DNA of 64,000 nucleotides. It comes from Paenarthrobacter aurescens. Lineage in GTDB: Bacteria; Actinomycetota; Actinomycetes; Actinomycetales; Micrococcaceae. Shown piece after piece: positions 1 to 8,730 of this stretch; positions within the stretch are counted from its first letter, which is position 1, and every line of letters starts with the position of its first letter. Position numbers and translations under genes: made by a program. The notes under the pieces are model-generated. The model was not told where the DNA came from. It worked only from the letters and a program-made list of their open reading frames with translations, and did no database searches. The DNA is taken from assembly GCF_025421775.1 (NCBI RefSeq), contig NZ_JAOEFX010000004.1:434001-498000 (forward strand), given 5' to 3'.

Positions 1-4
1 GTGC

Positions 5-763
5 ATGATTACCGTCCGGAACGTGACCAAGCGCTACGGCGGCACTACGGTGCTGGACGACGTCACTTGCGAGATCCCTCGCGGCGGCATCACCTCCATC
101 ATCGGCCCCAACGGCGCGGGCAAGTCCACGCTGCTATCGCTGATCAGCCGCCTCCAGCCCATGGACGGCGGGGGAGTGTCGGTGGCTGGCTTGGATGTCA
201 CAGCGACGCCCAGCAAGGAACTGGCCAAGACCATGGCCATCCTGCGGCAGGAGAACCACCTGACCATGCGGCTCACGGTCCGCGACCTCGTGGCTTTTGG
301 CCGCTTCCCGCACAGCGGCGGCCGGCCAACGGTGGAGGACCTTGAGCACGTGGACGAGGCCATCCGGCAGCTGGACCTGACGTCCATGGCTGACAAGTTC
401 GTGGATGAGCTCTCCGGCGGTCAGCGTCAACGCGCGTACATCGCGATGGTCCTGGCGCAGGACACCGAATACCTGCTGCTCGACGAACCGCTCAACAACC
501 TGGACATGAAGCACTCCGTGGAAATGATGCGGCTGCTGCGCCGGCTGGCCGACGAGCTCGGAAAGACGATCGTCCTGGTGGTCCACGACATCAACTTCGC
601 GTCCTGCTACTCGGACACCATCCTGGCCATGAAGGACGGCCGGCTCATCCATCAGGGCACGCCCTCGGAGATCATGCGCGCCGGGATGCTGCACGACGTT
701 TACGACATCAACATCCGCATCGAGGAAATCGACGGCAACCGGATCGGCGTGTACTTCGCCTGA
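5..763 (+). CDS. Iron-siderophore type ABC transporter ATP-binding protein
   Basis: Cytoplasmic ATPase of an importer of the FecE/FepC class, 252 residues, the usual length for the family. Visible motifs are Walker A GPNGAGKST (about residues 34-42), signature LSGGQRQR (136-143), Walker B YLLLDEP (156-162) and the switch histidine in VVHDIN. The ATG at 5 overlaps a TGA at 6-8 in another frame, the ATGA arrangement expected if a permease gene ends just upstream, outside the window. The substrate is inferred from family resemblance only; haem or cobalamin importers have similar ATPases. The stop codon lies inside the first unit of a 32-bp repeat. Confidence 0.85.
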   Translation: MITVRNVTKRYGGTTVLDDVTCEIPRGGITSIIGPNGAGKSTLLSLISRLQPMDGGGVSVAGLDVTATPSKELAKTMAILRQENHLTMRLTVRDLVAFGRFPHSGGRPTVEDLEHVDEAIRQLDLTSMADKFVDELSGGQRQRAYIAMVLAQDTEYLLLDEPLNNLDMKHSVEMMRLLRRLADELGKTIVLVVHDINFASCYSDTILAMKDGRLIHQGTPSEIMRAGMLHDVYDINIRIEEIDGNRIGVYFA

Positions 764-807
764 CGCTCTCTCACCTTCCGCGTGCTTGGGCGGGACGCTC
801 TCTCACC
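762..807. repeat. Two copies of GACGCTCTCTCACC with 32-bp period (small copy of a composite repeat)
   Basis: GACGCTCTCTCACC occurs at 762-775 and 794-807, exactly 32 bp apart. The first copy begins at the stop codon of the preceding gene. The same core with the same 32-bp period forms two larger arrays at 50.6-51.0 kb, and both places also carry a GCCCGACGTC hairpin. Confidence 0.75.
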
Positions 808-819
808 GTCAGACAACAG

Positions 820-860
820 AGCCCGACGTCGGCACCCCAGCGGGGTGCCGACGTCGGGCT
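820..860. terminator. Perfect 19-bp hairpin between convergent genes
   Basis: AGCCCGACGTCGGCACCCC (820-838) pairs perfectly with 842-860 around a 3-base loop. It lies between two convergent genes and could end transcription from both sides, although the U-run is poor (CGGTTTCT). The stem core GCCCGACGTC recurs in the hairpin at 50814-50851. Confidence 0.7.
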
Positions 861-874
861 CGGTTTCTCGGGTG

Positions 875-2335
875 TCAGCGCGGTGCCGCGGGTTCGGCCG
901 CGGACAGGGCCGGACACACGGGCCCGCCGGGCGGGGGGGGGGGTGACCTGCGGACCACTGCATAGGCGACCCCGAGGATCGCGAACCAGATGGGCGTCAC
1001 CAGCAGTGCCGTGAGCGTATCCGGCTGGGTGGTGAGTGCCCACACGAGGAACGCGAAGAACGCGAAGACCACCCACACCATCGGGATGCCGCCTGGCATC
1101 TTGAACGGAGAGGCGGCGTGCTGCTCAGGGCGGCGCTTCCGGTACACGAGGTAGCTGGCCAGGATGATGGACCAGACGAACATGAAGCAGACGGCGGACA
1201 CAGTGGTGACCATGTCGAACGCCACGCCAACGTCCTTGCCCGCGTAGAGAAGCGCGACGCCGGCCAGCAACAGGACGCAGGAAAGGAACAGCGCGTTCTG
1301 GGGTACTTTGCGGCTGGAGAGCCGGCCGAAGAGCTTGGGGGCATCGCCGTCGTTTGCCAGGCCGTAGACCATGCGGGACGTGGAGTAGATGCCCGAGTTG
1401 GCCGAGGACATGGCCGAGGTGAGCACTACGAGGTTGACCACGGTCGCTGCCATTCCCAGACCGGCGAGGGAGAACATTGCGATGAACGGGCTCTGGCCCG
1501 CCTTGAATTCGGTCCACGGGGTGACCGACATGAGGATGATGAGGGCGCCCACGTAGAAGAGCATGACGCGCAGGGGGATGGCGTTGATGGCACGGGGGAG
1601 GTTGTGCTCCGGGTTCTTGGTTTCGGCCGCTGCGGTGCCCACCAGCTCGATGCCGACGAAGGCGAAGACGGCGATCTGGAAACCGGCCACGAAGCCCATG
1701 AATTCCTTGGGGAAGAAACCGCCGTGGCTCCAGAGGTTGGTAAAGCTCGCGGTGCCTGCGTTGGACTGGAATCCGGTGAAGATCATCACCAGGCCCACCA
1801 CGATCAGCGCCACGATGGCAATGATCTTGATGAGTGCGAACCAGAACTCGGTCTCGCCGAAGGCCTTGACCGTGGGGAGGTTGAGGAGCAGCAAGATGAT
1901 GATGGTGGCGATGCCTGGGATCCAGAGTTGGATTCCCGGCCAGAGTTCGTTGGCGTAGCCCGCAATCGCGATGACGTCCGCAACACCGGTGACGACCCAG
2001 CAGAACCAGTAGGTCCAGCCGGTGAAGAAGCCCGCCCACGGGCCCAGGAGGTCGCCCGCGAAATCGCTGAAGGACTTGTAGTTCAGGTTGGAAAGCAGCA
2101 ACTGACCCATGGCCCGCATCACGAAGAAGAGCATGAAGCCGATGATCATGTACACGAAGATCACGGAGGGACCTGCAACGGAGATGGTCTTGCCGGAGCC
2201 CATGAAGAGGCCCGTTCCGATCGCGCCGCCGATGGCCAGGAGTTGGATGTGGCGGTTGCTGAGCGAGCGCGACAGGTGGGGCTCGCTGTCCCTGCTGGAG
2301 GCGCGGAGCTGCCCCTGTGTTGTCTGGTCGGACAT
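875..2335 (-). CDS. cycA: D-serine/D-alanine/glycine type amino acid permease (APC family)
   Basis: Inner-membrane amino acid:proton symporter with about 12 membrane segments, 486 residues. From NRHIQLLAIGGAIGTGLF through LLVTPIWF it follows Escherichia coli CycA very closely by eye (GSGKTISVAGPS, FTGWTYWFCWVVTGVADV, AVFAFVGIELVGTAAAETK, SANSGIYSTSRM). The last ~25 residues are proline-rich and unlike the basic tail of CycA. This tail is read through an 11-C homopolymer (933-943), where a one-base change in either direction would give a different, longer tail. Core function is secure at family level; D-amino acid or cycloserine uptake is inferred. Confidence 0.88.
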   Translation of the reverse strand: MSDQTTQGQLRASSRDSEPHLSRSLSNRHIQLLAIGGAIGTGLFMGSGKTISVAGPSVIFVYMIIGFMLFFVMRAMGQLLLSNLNYKSFSDFAGDLLGPWAGFFTGWTYWFCWVVTGVADVIAIAGYANELWPGIQLWIPGIATIIILLLLNLPTVKAFGETEFWFALIKIIAIVALIVVGLVMIFTGFQSNAGTASFTNLWSHGGFFPKEFMGFVAGFQIAVFAFVGIELVGTAAAETKNPEHNLPRAINAIPLRVMLFYVGALIILMSVTPWTEFKAGQSPFIAMFSLAGLGMAATVVNLVVLTSAMSSANSGIYSTSRMVYGLANDGDAPKLFGRLSSRKVPQNALFLSCVLLLAGVALLYAGKDVGVAFDMVTTVSAVCFMFVWSIILASYLVYRKRRPEQHAASPFKMPGGIPMVWVVFAFFAFLVWALTTQPDTLTALLVTPIWFAILGVAYAVVRRSPPPPPGGPVCPALSAAEPAAPR

Positions 2336-2445
2336 TAGTTCAAGAACCCTTCGAAGGACCCGCCATATTAGTGACGGCCGTTACAAATCTGTTCGATAAA
2401 GCTATAGCCAATGTCTGACCAATGGCGAATCGGTCTGCATGGCGA

Positions 2446-2473
2446 AAGCTCCCCCTGTGGAAAAGGGGAGCTT
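2446..2473 (-). terminator. Hairpin downstream of the ABC exporter operon
   Basis: AAGCTCCCC (2446-2454) pairs with GGGGAGCTT (2465-2473) over a 10-base loop, about 25 bp after the stop of the minus-strand permease gene. On the minus strand the stem ends in TTTC. It fits a factor-independent terminator of moderate strength. Confidence 0.6.
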
Positions 2474-2498
2474 AGGCCGGTGTTCCTGGCTGACTCTG

Positions 2499-3260
2499 CT
2501 AGGCGATCTGGCGCTTGTAGGCGGCAGTGGCGAAGGCGTAGGAGACGACAAGGATCCCCAGGCACCATGCCAGGGCAACCCAGATATCGCCGCCCACCGG
2601 ACGCTGCGCGAACAGATCCTGGAGGGTGTTCACGATGGACGTCACAGGCTGGTTCTCGGCGAACCAACGGACCGGGCCTGGCATTGTCTCCGTCGGGACG
2701 AAGGCCGAACTGATGAACGGCAGGAAAATCAGCGGGTAGGAGAACCCTCCGGCACCATCCACGGACTTGGCCGAGAGACCCGCGATGATGGCGATCCACG
2801 TGAGCGCCAGCGTGAACAGCGCCAGGATTCCCGCAACGGCCAGCCAGTCCAGCACGCTCGCCGAGGTCCGGAACCCCATGAGGAGCGCCACCAACACGAT
2901 AATCACCAGTGAGAGGCCGTTGGCCACCATGGAGGTCAGTACGTGCGCCCAGAGCACCGATGAGCGTGCGATCGGCATGGACTGGAACCGCTCGAAGATG
3001 CCGCTCTGCATGTCCGTGAACAACCGGACCGCTGTGTAGGCAATGCCGGACGCGATCGCGATCAGCATGATTCCCGGGAGCAGGTAGTTGACGTAGTTCT
3101 CGGTGTTGGTCCTGATGGCTCCGCCGAAAACGTAGACGAACAACAGCATGAGGGCAATCGGGGTGATCGCCGTGGTGATGATGGTGTCCACGCTGCGGAA
3201 AATATGGCGCATGGAACGGCCCAGCAGGACCGAGGTGTCTGCGAAGAAATGGGTGTTCAT
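2499..3260 (-). CDS. ABC-2 type exporter permease (DrrB-like)
   Basis: Membrane subunit of an ABC-2 exporter, 253 residues with six predicted membrane segments (MLLFVYVFGGAI, LLPGIMLIAIASGI, GLSLVIIVLVALLMGF, ILALFTLALTWIAII, SYPLIFLPFISSAFV, ALAWCLGILVVSYAFA). The segment GIFERFQSMPIARSSVLW and the later FVPTETMPGPVRWFAENQPVT stretch are typical of the DrrB daunorubicin-resistance family. Its ATG overlaps the stop of the ATPase gene by 4 bp, so the two are translationally coupled. Drug or lipid export is inferred from the DrrAB class and the PadR regulator at the head of the operon. Confidence 0.85.
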   Translation of the reverse strand: MNTHFFADTSVLLGRSMRHIFRSVDTIITTAITPIALMLLFVYVFGGAIRTNTENYVNYLLPGIMLIAIASGIAYTAVRLFTDMQSGIFERFQSMPIARSSVLWAHVLTSMVANGLSLVIIVLVALLMGFRTSASVLDWLAVAGILALFTLALTWIAIIAGLSAKSVDGAGGFSYPLIFLPFISSAFVPTETMPGPVRWFAENQPVTSIVNTLQDLFAQRPVGGDIWVALAWCLGILVVSYAFATAAYKRQIA

Positions 3261-4054
3261 GACCTGTCCTTTGCTGACTCGTTGTTACCGGCTGGGACGT
3301 TGCTGCCGGTTCCCACCAGAGCAAGGAAGATGTCCTCCAGGCTCGGCTGTTTCTCGACGTATTCGATCTTGGCCGGCGGCAGCAGTTGCTTCAGCTCGGC
3401 GAGGGTGCCGTTCGCAATGATGCGTCCCTCGTGGAGGATGGCAATCCGGTCCGCGAGTTGCTCAGCCTCGTCGAGGTACTGGGTGGTGAGGAGGACCGTG
3501 GTCCCCTGATTGGCCAGGTTCTTGACGATTTGCCACACCTCAAGGCGGGCCTCAGGGTCCAGGCCCGTAGTGGGCTCATCCAGGAAGATCACCTTCGGGT
3601 CGCCGATCAGGCTCATCGCGATGTCCAAACGCCGACGCATGCCGCCGGAGTACGTTGCCACTTTGCGGGGCCCGGCCTCGGTGAGGCTGAACTGCGCCAG
3701 CAACTCATCCGCGATCTGTCCCGGGTTCTTCAAGTGACGGAGCTTCGCCACGAGGACCAGGTTCTCCTTGCCGGTCAGGACCTCGTCCACGGCTGCGAAC
3801 TGCCCGGTGAGGCTGATGGACTGCCTCACCTGAAGCGACTCCGCAGCCACATCAAAGCCTTCGACGGCGGCCGAGCCGGCGTCCGCTTTGAGCAGCGTGG
3901 ACAGGATCTTCACCATGGTGGTCTTGCCCGCTCCATTGGAGCCGAGAAGGGCAAAAATGCTGCCTGACGCTACGTCGAAGTCCACACCGCGCAGGACATG
4001 CAGGTCCTTGTATGACTTCTCAATGCCCTCTACGCGGATTGCCGTTGCGGTCAT
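3257..4054 (-). CDS. ABC exporter ATP-binding protein (DrrA-like)
   Basis: ATPase partner of the downstream DrrB-like permease, 265 residues. It has Walker A GSNGAGKTT (about 37-45), signature YSGGMRRRLDIAMSL, Walker B VIFLDEPTTGLDP and the DrrA-type C-terminal extension ending in QPSLEDIFLALVG. The start overlaps the stop of the upstream DUF1048 gene by 4 bp and its own stop overlaps the permease start, so the run PadR-DUF1048-ATPase-permease reads as one operon. Substrate unknown. Confidence 0.9.
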   Translation of the reverse strand: MTATAIRVEGIEKSYKDLHVLRGVDFDVASGSIFALLGSNGAGKTTMVKILSTLLKADAGSAAVEGFDVAAESLQVRQSISLTGQFAAVDEVLTGKENLVLVAKLRHLKNPGQIADELLAQFSLTEAGPRKVATYSGGMRRRLDIAMSLIGDPKVIFLDEPTTGLDPEARLEVWQIVKNLANQGTTVLLTTQYLDEAEQLADRIAILHEGRIIANGTLAELKQLLPPAKIEYVEKQPSLEDIFLALVGTGSNVPAGNNESAKDRS

Positions 4055-4416
4055 GACTCCGCCTCCTTCGCTTTATCGATTGCCTTGATGAGACGGTCGC
4101 GTTCCTTGTCGATCCAGCGCTTTCCGCCGTAGGCCTGGGCAAAGGCCTCGGCGAACTCGACGGGATCATCGCCGACGATCTCAGTCACGGGCGTGCCGTC
4201 GATGGCGGCGCGGTCCCAGAGGTCTGCGAAATCCGTCAGCATCTGAACCATGGTGTCGCCCTCAGTGACACCGCCGTAGTACATGAGGTAGCGGTTGAAG
4301 GCGTTGGCCACGGTGAGGTAGGGCTCGGGCAGGGAATCCAGCCGCGCCTTGGCTTGCTTGTACTGCTTCTTCTGCTCGAGTGATCCGGTGACCAGTTCGA
4401 TCCATTTCGCTGCCAT
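4051..4416 (-). CDS. DUF1048 family protein
   Basis: Small soluble, mostly helical protein of 121 residues (MAAKWIELVTGSLEQKKQYKQ onward). The family commonly sits next to PadR regulators and ABC exporters in Firmicutes and Actinobacteria; its function is not established. I chose the ATG at 4416 because it follows the PadR stop by one base and has AAGGAAAT upstream; an upstream in-frame start at 4446 would overlap PadR by 29 bp without a better binding site. The stop overlaps the ATPase start. Confidence 0.8.
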   Translation of the reverse strand: MAAKWIELVTGSLEQKKQYKQAKARLDSLPEPYLTVANAFNRYLMYYGGVTEGDTMVQMLTDFADLWDRAAIDGTPVTEIVGDDPVEFAEAFAQAYGGKRWIDKERDRLIKAIDKAKEAES

Positions 4417-4417
4417 G

Positions 4418-4747
4418 TTAATTTCCTTCCTTGCGGAGCTGTTCAAGCCGTTCGGACAAGAAGCTCCAGGTGTTCCAGAATTCGTTCAGTTCTTTTTGGC
4501 CCTGCGCGTTGAGCGTGTAGACCTTGCGGGGTGGCCCCTTTTCTGAAGGCCGTTTTTCAACGTCCACCAGCCCCTTTTGCTCGATCCTGACCAGCAGCGC
4601 ATACACGGTGCCCTCAGCGATCTCGGTGAAACCCTGCTCCCGGAGCTGCGTAGTGATCTCGTATCCATACGCTGCCTTTCCGGTCAGGAGAGCCAGAACG
4701 ATGCCCTCCAACGTGCCTTTGAGCATCTCTGTCATTTGCTTGCCCAT
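4418..4747 (-). CDS. PadR family transcriptional regulator
   Basis: Winged-helix repressor of 109 residues (LKGTLEGIVLALLTGKAAYGYEI opening, EGTVYALLVRIEQKGLVDVEKR recognition region, then GPPRKVYTLNAQGQKEL wing), all typical of the PadR-s1 subfamily. PadR proteins usually repress the adjacent efflux genes until an inducer binds. It is first in the exporter operon, and the AT-rich region upstream (4777-4844) is full of short palindromes that would suit autoregulation. Confidence 0.9.
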   Translation of the reverse strand: MGKQMTEMLKGTLEGIVLALLTGKAAYGYEITTQLREQGFTEIAEGTVYALLVRIEQKGLVDVEKRPSEKGPPRKVYTLNAQGQKELNEFWNTWSFLSERLEQLRKEGN

Positions 4748-4776
4748 CAGACACCTCCTCTGCTTCTCTGTCTGGT

Positions 4777-4844
4777 TAGCTACTCAGTATTACTAGCTAC
4801 CACTACATAGTAGAACTAAGTACCAGTACTTAGCAATACTGAGT
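4777..4844. promoter_or_regulatory. Palindrome-rich operator region upstream of padR
   Basis: An AT-rich island contains three inverted repeats: ACTCAGTATT (4782-4791) with AATACTGAGT (4835-4844); CTAAGTAC-CA-GTACTTAG (4816-4833); and CTAC-ATA-GTAG (4803-4813). AGTACT-like dyads resemble known PadR operators. The nested arrangement suggests two or more dimers binding between padR and the divergent acetyltransferase gene. Confidence 0.6.
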
Positions 4845-4876
4845 TCCGAGCTGGATGGCATGCTGGGTTGGTGACC

Positions 4877-5374
4877 ATGGAATCTGCCGCCGCGCCCGCC
4901 CTGATGACTGCCGCCGTCGACTCTGGAACCTTCAGCCTGCGGCGCGCCCGCAAAGGCGACCTGCCGCGGATCCTCGCCTTGCTCGCGGATGACCAGTTGG
5001 GCGCCACGCGGGAAAACCTCGAGGATCCAGCGCCATACGAACACGCCTTTGACGCGATCGACGCCGACCCGGCCCACCTGCTGGTGGTCGGCGAACTCGC
5101 CGGCGACGTTGTTGCCACGTTCCAGCTCAGCTACCTTCCGGGCCTGTCCCGCAGGGGGTCCTGGCGCGCTCAGATCGAGGCGGTACGGGTGTCCGAAGTG
5201 CTGCGCGGCCAAGGTGTCGGGGCGCTCATGATCCAGTGGGCCATCGGCCAGGCGCGCGAGCGGGGCTGCTCACTGGTGCAGCTGACAACCGACAAATCGC
5301 GTGTGGCAGCGCACCGTTTCTACTCACGGCTCGGCTTCGTCGCGAGTCATGAGGGGATGAAGCTGACGCTCTAG
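4877..5374 (+). CDS. GNAT family N-acetyltransferase
   Basis: Acetyl-CoA dependent acetyltransferase, about 165 residues. The fold is visible as LRRARKGDLPRILALLADD, the beta4 strand LLVVGELAGDVVATFQLSY, the acetyl-CoA loop VSEVLRGQGVGALMIQWAI (R/Q-x-x-G-x-G/A) and the C-terminal HRFYSRLGFVASHEG. Start options are ATG 4877, GTG 4871 or TTG 4868; ATG is taken because nothing favours the others. It is divergent from padR and shares the palindrome-rich intergenic region. Substrate unknown. Confidence 0.85.
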   Translation: MESAAAPALMTAAVDSGTFSLRRARKGDLPRILALLADDQLGATRENLEDPAPYEHAFDAIDADPAHLLVVGELAGDVVATFQLSYLPGLSRRGSWRAQIEAVRVSEVLRGQGVGALMIQWAIGQARERGCSLVQLTTDKSRVAAHRFYSRLGFVASHEGMKLTL

Positions 5375-5541
5375 CGCGCTTCCTGTACTTGTTCGCCCCG
5401 CGCACCGTACAGCGGCGAGGTGAGCGGACAAGGTAGGGAGTCGTCATCTACAAAAGACGCGCCGGGCTCAAGGCCGGATTGTTTTCCACATAGGAATCTT
5501 CATGCCTTCTGGTGTCCGTGGCTGGCTGGAAGTCTTGAGCC

Positions 5542-6975
5542 ATGGAGCAGGTTCGGGAACAGCAATCGATTGATACGGCCCCTACTGACGATGGGGTGGG
5601 GCTTCGGTCCAATGGCTCCGCACCCCGTGTTTCGGAACTCGTCCCACTCTTGCGCGCCGTCCGCCTCGGCGCCGAAAGCAGCGAGCTGATCGACCAAATC
5701 CGTGGGCTGGAGGATCTGAAGGCGGCCATCGTTGGTCTACAGGCCCGGGCCGCGGTGGCCTTTGACCTGGCCCAACGGCGCCAGCAGGCGGCTGCGGGTG
5801 TTCCCTCGTCGGAGCGGGGCAGGGGTGTGGGTGCGCAGCTCGCGTTGGCCCGGCGCGAATCGCCCAACCGCGGCTCCCGTCTCCTCGGGCTCGCGAAAGC
5901 GTTGGTCACGGAGATGCCGCACACCATGGCGGCGCTGGAGTCAGGCCTGCTCAATGAGTGGCGCGCCACGCTGCTCGTGAAAGAAACTGCCTGCCTGTCA
6001 GTTGCGGACCGGTTTGCCGTGGACGAGGAACTTGCCGCCGACGCCGGCACCTTCATTGGCGCCGGCGACAACGCCATCGTCGCCGCCGCGAAGGCCGCCG
6101 CCTACCGGCGTGATCCCCGTTCCGTTGCCCAGCGTGCCAGTTACGCCGCTGCCGAGCGGACAGTAAACCTGCGTCCTGCTCCGGATGCCATGACGTACCT
6201 GACCGCGCTGCTCCCCGTCGCCCACGGCGTAGCCGTCTATGCCGCCCTTACCCGAAAGGCGGACTCCGCCCGTTCCGGCGGCGACTCCCGGATCAGGGGC
6301 CAAGTCATGGCAGATACCCTCGTCGAGCGCGTCACCGGCAGGCGCGGAGGGATCAGTGGCGTCGACCTCCAGCTCGTCATGACCGACCGAGCCCTCTTCC
6401 AAGGCGACAGCGAGCCCGCCCGGCTGCGGGGGTACGGAGTTGTGCCTGCGGAATGGGCCAGGGCACTGGTTGGTGCCGGAGGGACTGTCTCGGACGAGCC
6501 TCGTGGGACGAGGAAGAATCCTGTGGCTGGCCAATCACCCTCGACACCCGATGGTCCGGCACCAAGGCAAGCCGATGAGCTGGTCGTGTGGCTGCGGCGG
6601 CTCTACACCGCACCGGCCACGGGTGAACTCCTGGCCATGGACTCCAAGGCAAGGCTCTTCCCACCGCGGCTCAGGCGATTCATCGAAACCCGCGACGACA
6701 CCTGCCGGACGCCCTACTGCGACGCGCCCATCAGGCACATCGACCATGTGGTCGCCTGGCATTCCGGTGGGACCACCACACCGGCCAACGGAGCCGGACT
6801 TTGCGAAGCCTGCAACTATACGAAGGAAAGCCATGGTTGGACGGCCAAGTCGCTCCCCGGGGATGTGCACACCCTTGAAGTCTGCACACCAACCGGCCAC
6901 ACCTACACATCAAAAGCCCCGGCGCCACCGGGACATGGACGCGGACCAACCACACCGGCCAGGCTTGACTATTAG
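5542..6975 (+). CDS. DUF222 domain HNH endonuclease-like protein
   Basis: 477-residue member of the DUF222/HNH family (13E12-repeat-like), abundant in actinobacterial genomes. The long helical DUF222 region occupies roughly residues 20-300. The C-terminus has an HNH module: [24 protein letters not shown], then [15 protein letters not shown], with paired cysteines for zinc and the HxxH core. Substrate and biological role are unknown; mobile-element association is often suggested but nothing mobile is seen here. The stop codon falls in the first MarR operator palindrome. Confidence 0.85.
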   Translation: MEQVREQQSIDTAPTDDGVGLRSNGSAPRVSELVPLLRAVRLGAESSELIDQIRGLEDLKAAIVGLQARAAVAFDLAQRRQQAAAGVPSSERGRGVGAQLALARRESPNRGSRLLGLAKALVTEMPHTMAALESGLLNEWRATLLVKETACLSVADRFAVDEELAADAGTFIGAGDNAIVAAAKAAAYRRDPRSVAQRASYAAAERTVNLRPAPDAMTYLTALLPVAHGVAVYAALTRKADSARSGGDSRIRGQVMADTLVERVTGRRGGISGVDLQLVMTDRALFQGDSEPARLRGYGVVPAEWARALVGAGGTVSDEPRGTRKNPVAGQSPSTPDGPAPRQADELVVWLRRLYTAPATGELLAMDSKARLFPPRLRRFIETRDDTCRTPYCDAPIRHIDHVVAWHSGGTTTPANGAGLCEACNYTKESHGWTAKSLPGDVHTLEVCTPTGHTYTSKAPAPPGHGRGPTTPARLDY

Positions 6976-7000
6976 GTACCCTAACTATTAGGCTACCTAA
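6972..7000. promoter_or_regulatory. Tandem MarR-type operators
   Basis: TTAGG-TAC-CCTAA (6972-6984) and TTAGG-CTA-CCTAA (6988-7000) are two perfect palindromes 16 bp apart centre to centre, immediately before the marR start at 7003. The second contains TAGGCT (6989-6994), a plausible -10 element 8 nt before the ATG, so bound repressor would cover the promoter. Confidence 0.75.
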
Positions 7001-7002
7001 AT

Positions 7003-7443
7003 ATGAACACCTTTGATCCCCGGCTCCTTGACCTCGCGCAGGAATTCCGCGAGTCACTGCGGCTAGGCGTGTACATGTTCCGTCGCCTTGATCCGGAAGG
7101 CGACCTTACCGCCGCGCAACTGAGCCTGCTCTCCATGATCTCGGACGGGGGCCTCCGTGTGGGTGACATCGCCAAGAACCTGGGGATCAAAGTTCCGAGC
7201 GCTACCGAGCAGATCATCAAGCTCGAGCGCGCCGACCTCGTCACTCGCCAACCTGACCCTGACGATTCCCGCGCGGTCCAGGTGGCCATCACCAAGACCG
7301 GGACCGCCGCTGTCGAATCTGCCAACCAGCGGCGCAACGCCATGGTGGCCCAACTGCTTCAGGGCCTCAGTAAGCAAGAAATCGAGCAGCTGGCCGCGGC
7401 CCTTCCCGTCATCAGCAAGATCAACAGCTCATTCCAGAACTAA
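7003..7443 (+). CDS. MarR family transcriptional regulator
   Basis: Winged-helix regulator of 146 residues with GDLTAAQLSLLSMISDGGLRVGDIAKNLGIKVPSATEQIIKLERADLVTR as helix-turn-helix and the wing sequence RQPDPDDSRAVQVAITKTG, the classical MarR signature. It is followed 32 bp later by an MFS exporter and preceded by two perfect palindromes, so it very probably represses both itself and the exporter. Inducer unknown. The start sits 8 nt after a -10-like TAGGCT, so the mRNA may have almost no leader. Confidence 0.9.
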   Translation: MNTFDPRLLDLAQEFRESLRLGVYMFRRLDPEGDLTAAQLSLLSMISDGGLRVGDIAKNLGIKVPSATEQIIKLERADLVTRQPDPDDSRAVQVAITKTGTAAVESANQRRNAMVAQLLQGLSKQEIEQLAAALPVISKINSSFQN

Positions 7444-7475
7444 CCAGAATTAACGCACCGACAAGGAGCAATTGA

Positions 7476-8714
7476 ATGTCACGCCAGTTGGCTGACGCTT
7501 CAGCAAGCGCCGAAACAACCACCGAAACCACCCTGGAAGCGGAGAAAGCTTCGTTCCTCAAGCAGCCAAAGGCGGTGTGGGCCACGGCCCTCGCGGCCGT
7601 TTTCGCGTTCATGGGCATCGGCCTCGTGGATCCGATCCTTCCGGCGATTGCCAAGAACCTGGAAGCCTCCACCAGTGAAGTGTCGTTGCTGTTCACCAGC
7701 TATTTTCTGGTGACCGCAGTTGCGATGTTGATCAGTGGGTTCGTCTCCTCAAGGATCGGCGGGAAGAAGACGCTGCTGATCGGCTTGGCAATCATCGTGG
7801 CATTCGCTTCGTTGTCAGGCCTCTCCGGAAGCGTTGAGCAGCTGGTTGGGTTCCGCGCGGGGTGGGGTCTCGGCAACGCGCTGTTCGTAGCAACTGCCCT
7901 GGCAGTGATCGTGGGCGTGGCCAGCGGTGGAACCGGAACGGCCATTATTCTCTATGAGGCAGCCTTGGGCCTCGGGATCTCGCTCGGCCCGCTACTGGGA
8001 GCCCTTCTGGGTGGCTGGCAGTGGCGTGCTCCGTTTTTCGGCACCGCAGTCCTCATGGCGGCCGCCTTCATCGCGCTGCTGGCACTGCTCCCTAAGACAC
8101 CTGCTCCGGCGAAGAAATCCCGCCTGAGGGATCCGCTTCTGGCGCTCGGGCACCGGGGGCTCAGGACCACCGCTGCCAGTGCGCTCTTCTATAACTACGG
8201 CTTCTTCACCATCCTCGCCTTCACCCCCTTCATCCTGGGTATGGATGCCTATGGGATCGGGGGGGTGTTCTTCGGTTGGGGCGTTGCTGTGGCCGTGTTC
8301 TCGGTGTTCGTCGCTCCCGTGCTGCAGAAGCGCTTCGGTGCCGTCAAGGTTCTGACCGGCACCCTGGCCGTCCTCATGCTTGACCTGATTGGACTCGGAC
8401 TGGCAGCGGGGCACTCGGTGACTGCCGTCGTCGTGCTTGTCATTGTGGCGGGCGCCCTGCTGGGCATCAACAACACGGTCTATACCGAACTGGCCATGGG
8501 CGTCTCCGATTCGCCGCGTCCCGTTGCGTCCGCCGGCTACAATTTCGTGCGCTGGATGGGCGGCGCGCTGGCTCCGTTCGCGGCGGCCCAACTTGGCGAA
8601 CACTTCGGCCCGCAGGTGCCATTCTTCGCCGGTGCAGTGGCCATGGTCGTCGCGATCCTTATCGCCTTCGGCGGCCGCAGTTACCTCACGTCGCACGAAC
8701 CGCACTTGGTGTAA
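7476..8714 (+). CDS. MFS efflux transporter
   Basis: Major facilitator of 412 residues with 12 predicted membrane segments and a polar N-terminal tail of about 32 residues. Motif A is visible as GFVSSRIGGKKTLLIG after TM2, and GLVDPILPAIAKNLEAS resembles drug:H+ antiporters of the DHA1 class. AAGGAGCAA precedes the ATG. It is co-transcribed with MarR (32 bp gap) and closed by a strong terminator, consistent with inducible efflux of a small toxic compound. Substrate unknown. Confidence 0.88.
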   Translation: MSRQLADASASAETTTETTLEAEKASFLKQPKAVWATALAAVFAFMGIGLVDPILPAIAKNLEASTSEVSLLFTSYFLVTAVAMLISGFVSSRIGGKKTLLIGLAIIVAFASLSGLSGSVEQLVGFRAGWGLGNALFVATALAVIVGVASGGTGTAIILYEAALGLGISLGPLLGALLGGWQWRAPFFGTAVLMAAAFIALLALLPKTPAPAKKSRLRDPLLALGHRGLRTTAASALFYNYGFFTILAFTPFILGMDAYGIGGVFFGWGVAVAVFSVFVAPVLQKRFGAVKVLTGTLAVLMLDLIGLGLAAGHSVTAVVVLVIVAGALLGINNTVYTELAMGVSDSPRPVASAGYNFVRWMGGALAPFAAAQLGEHFGPQVPFFAGAVAMVVAILIAFGGRSYLTSHEPHLV

Positions 8715-8730
8715 AGGTTGCGCCTTAAGC

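Noticed and set aside
1118..2338. Long plus-strand open frame of 406 codons
   Set aside because: It is antisense to the CycA-like permease, extremely acidic and histidine-rich, and resembles no protein. It is a GC-rich shadow frame.
5542..6975. DUF222/HNH gene as part of a mobile intron or intein
   Set aside because: It is a free-standing full-length gene with no flanking splice-like or repeat structure.
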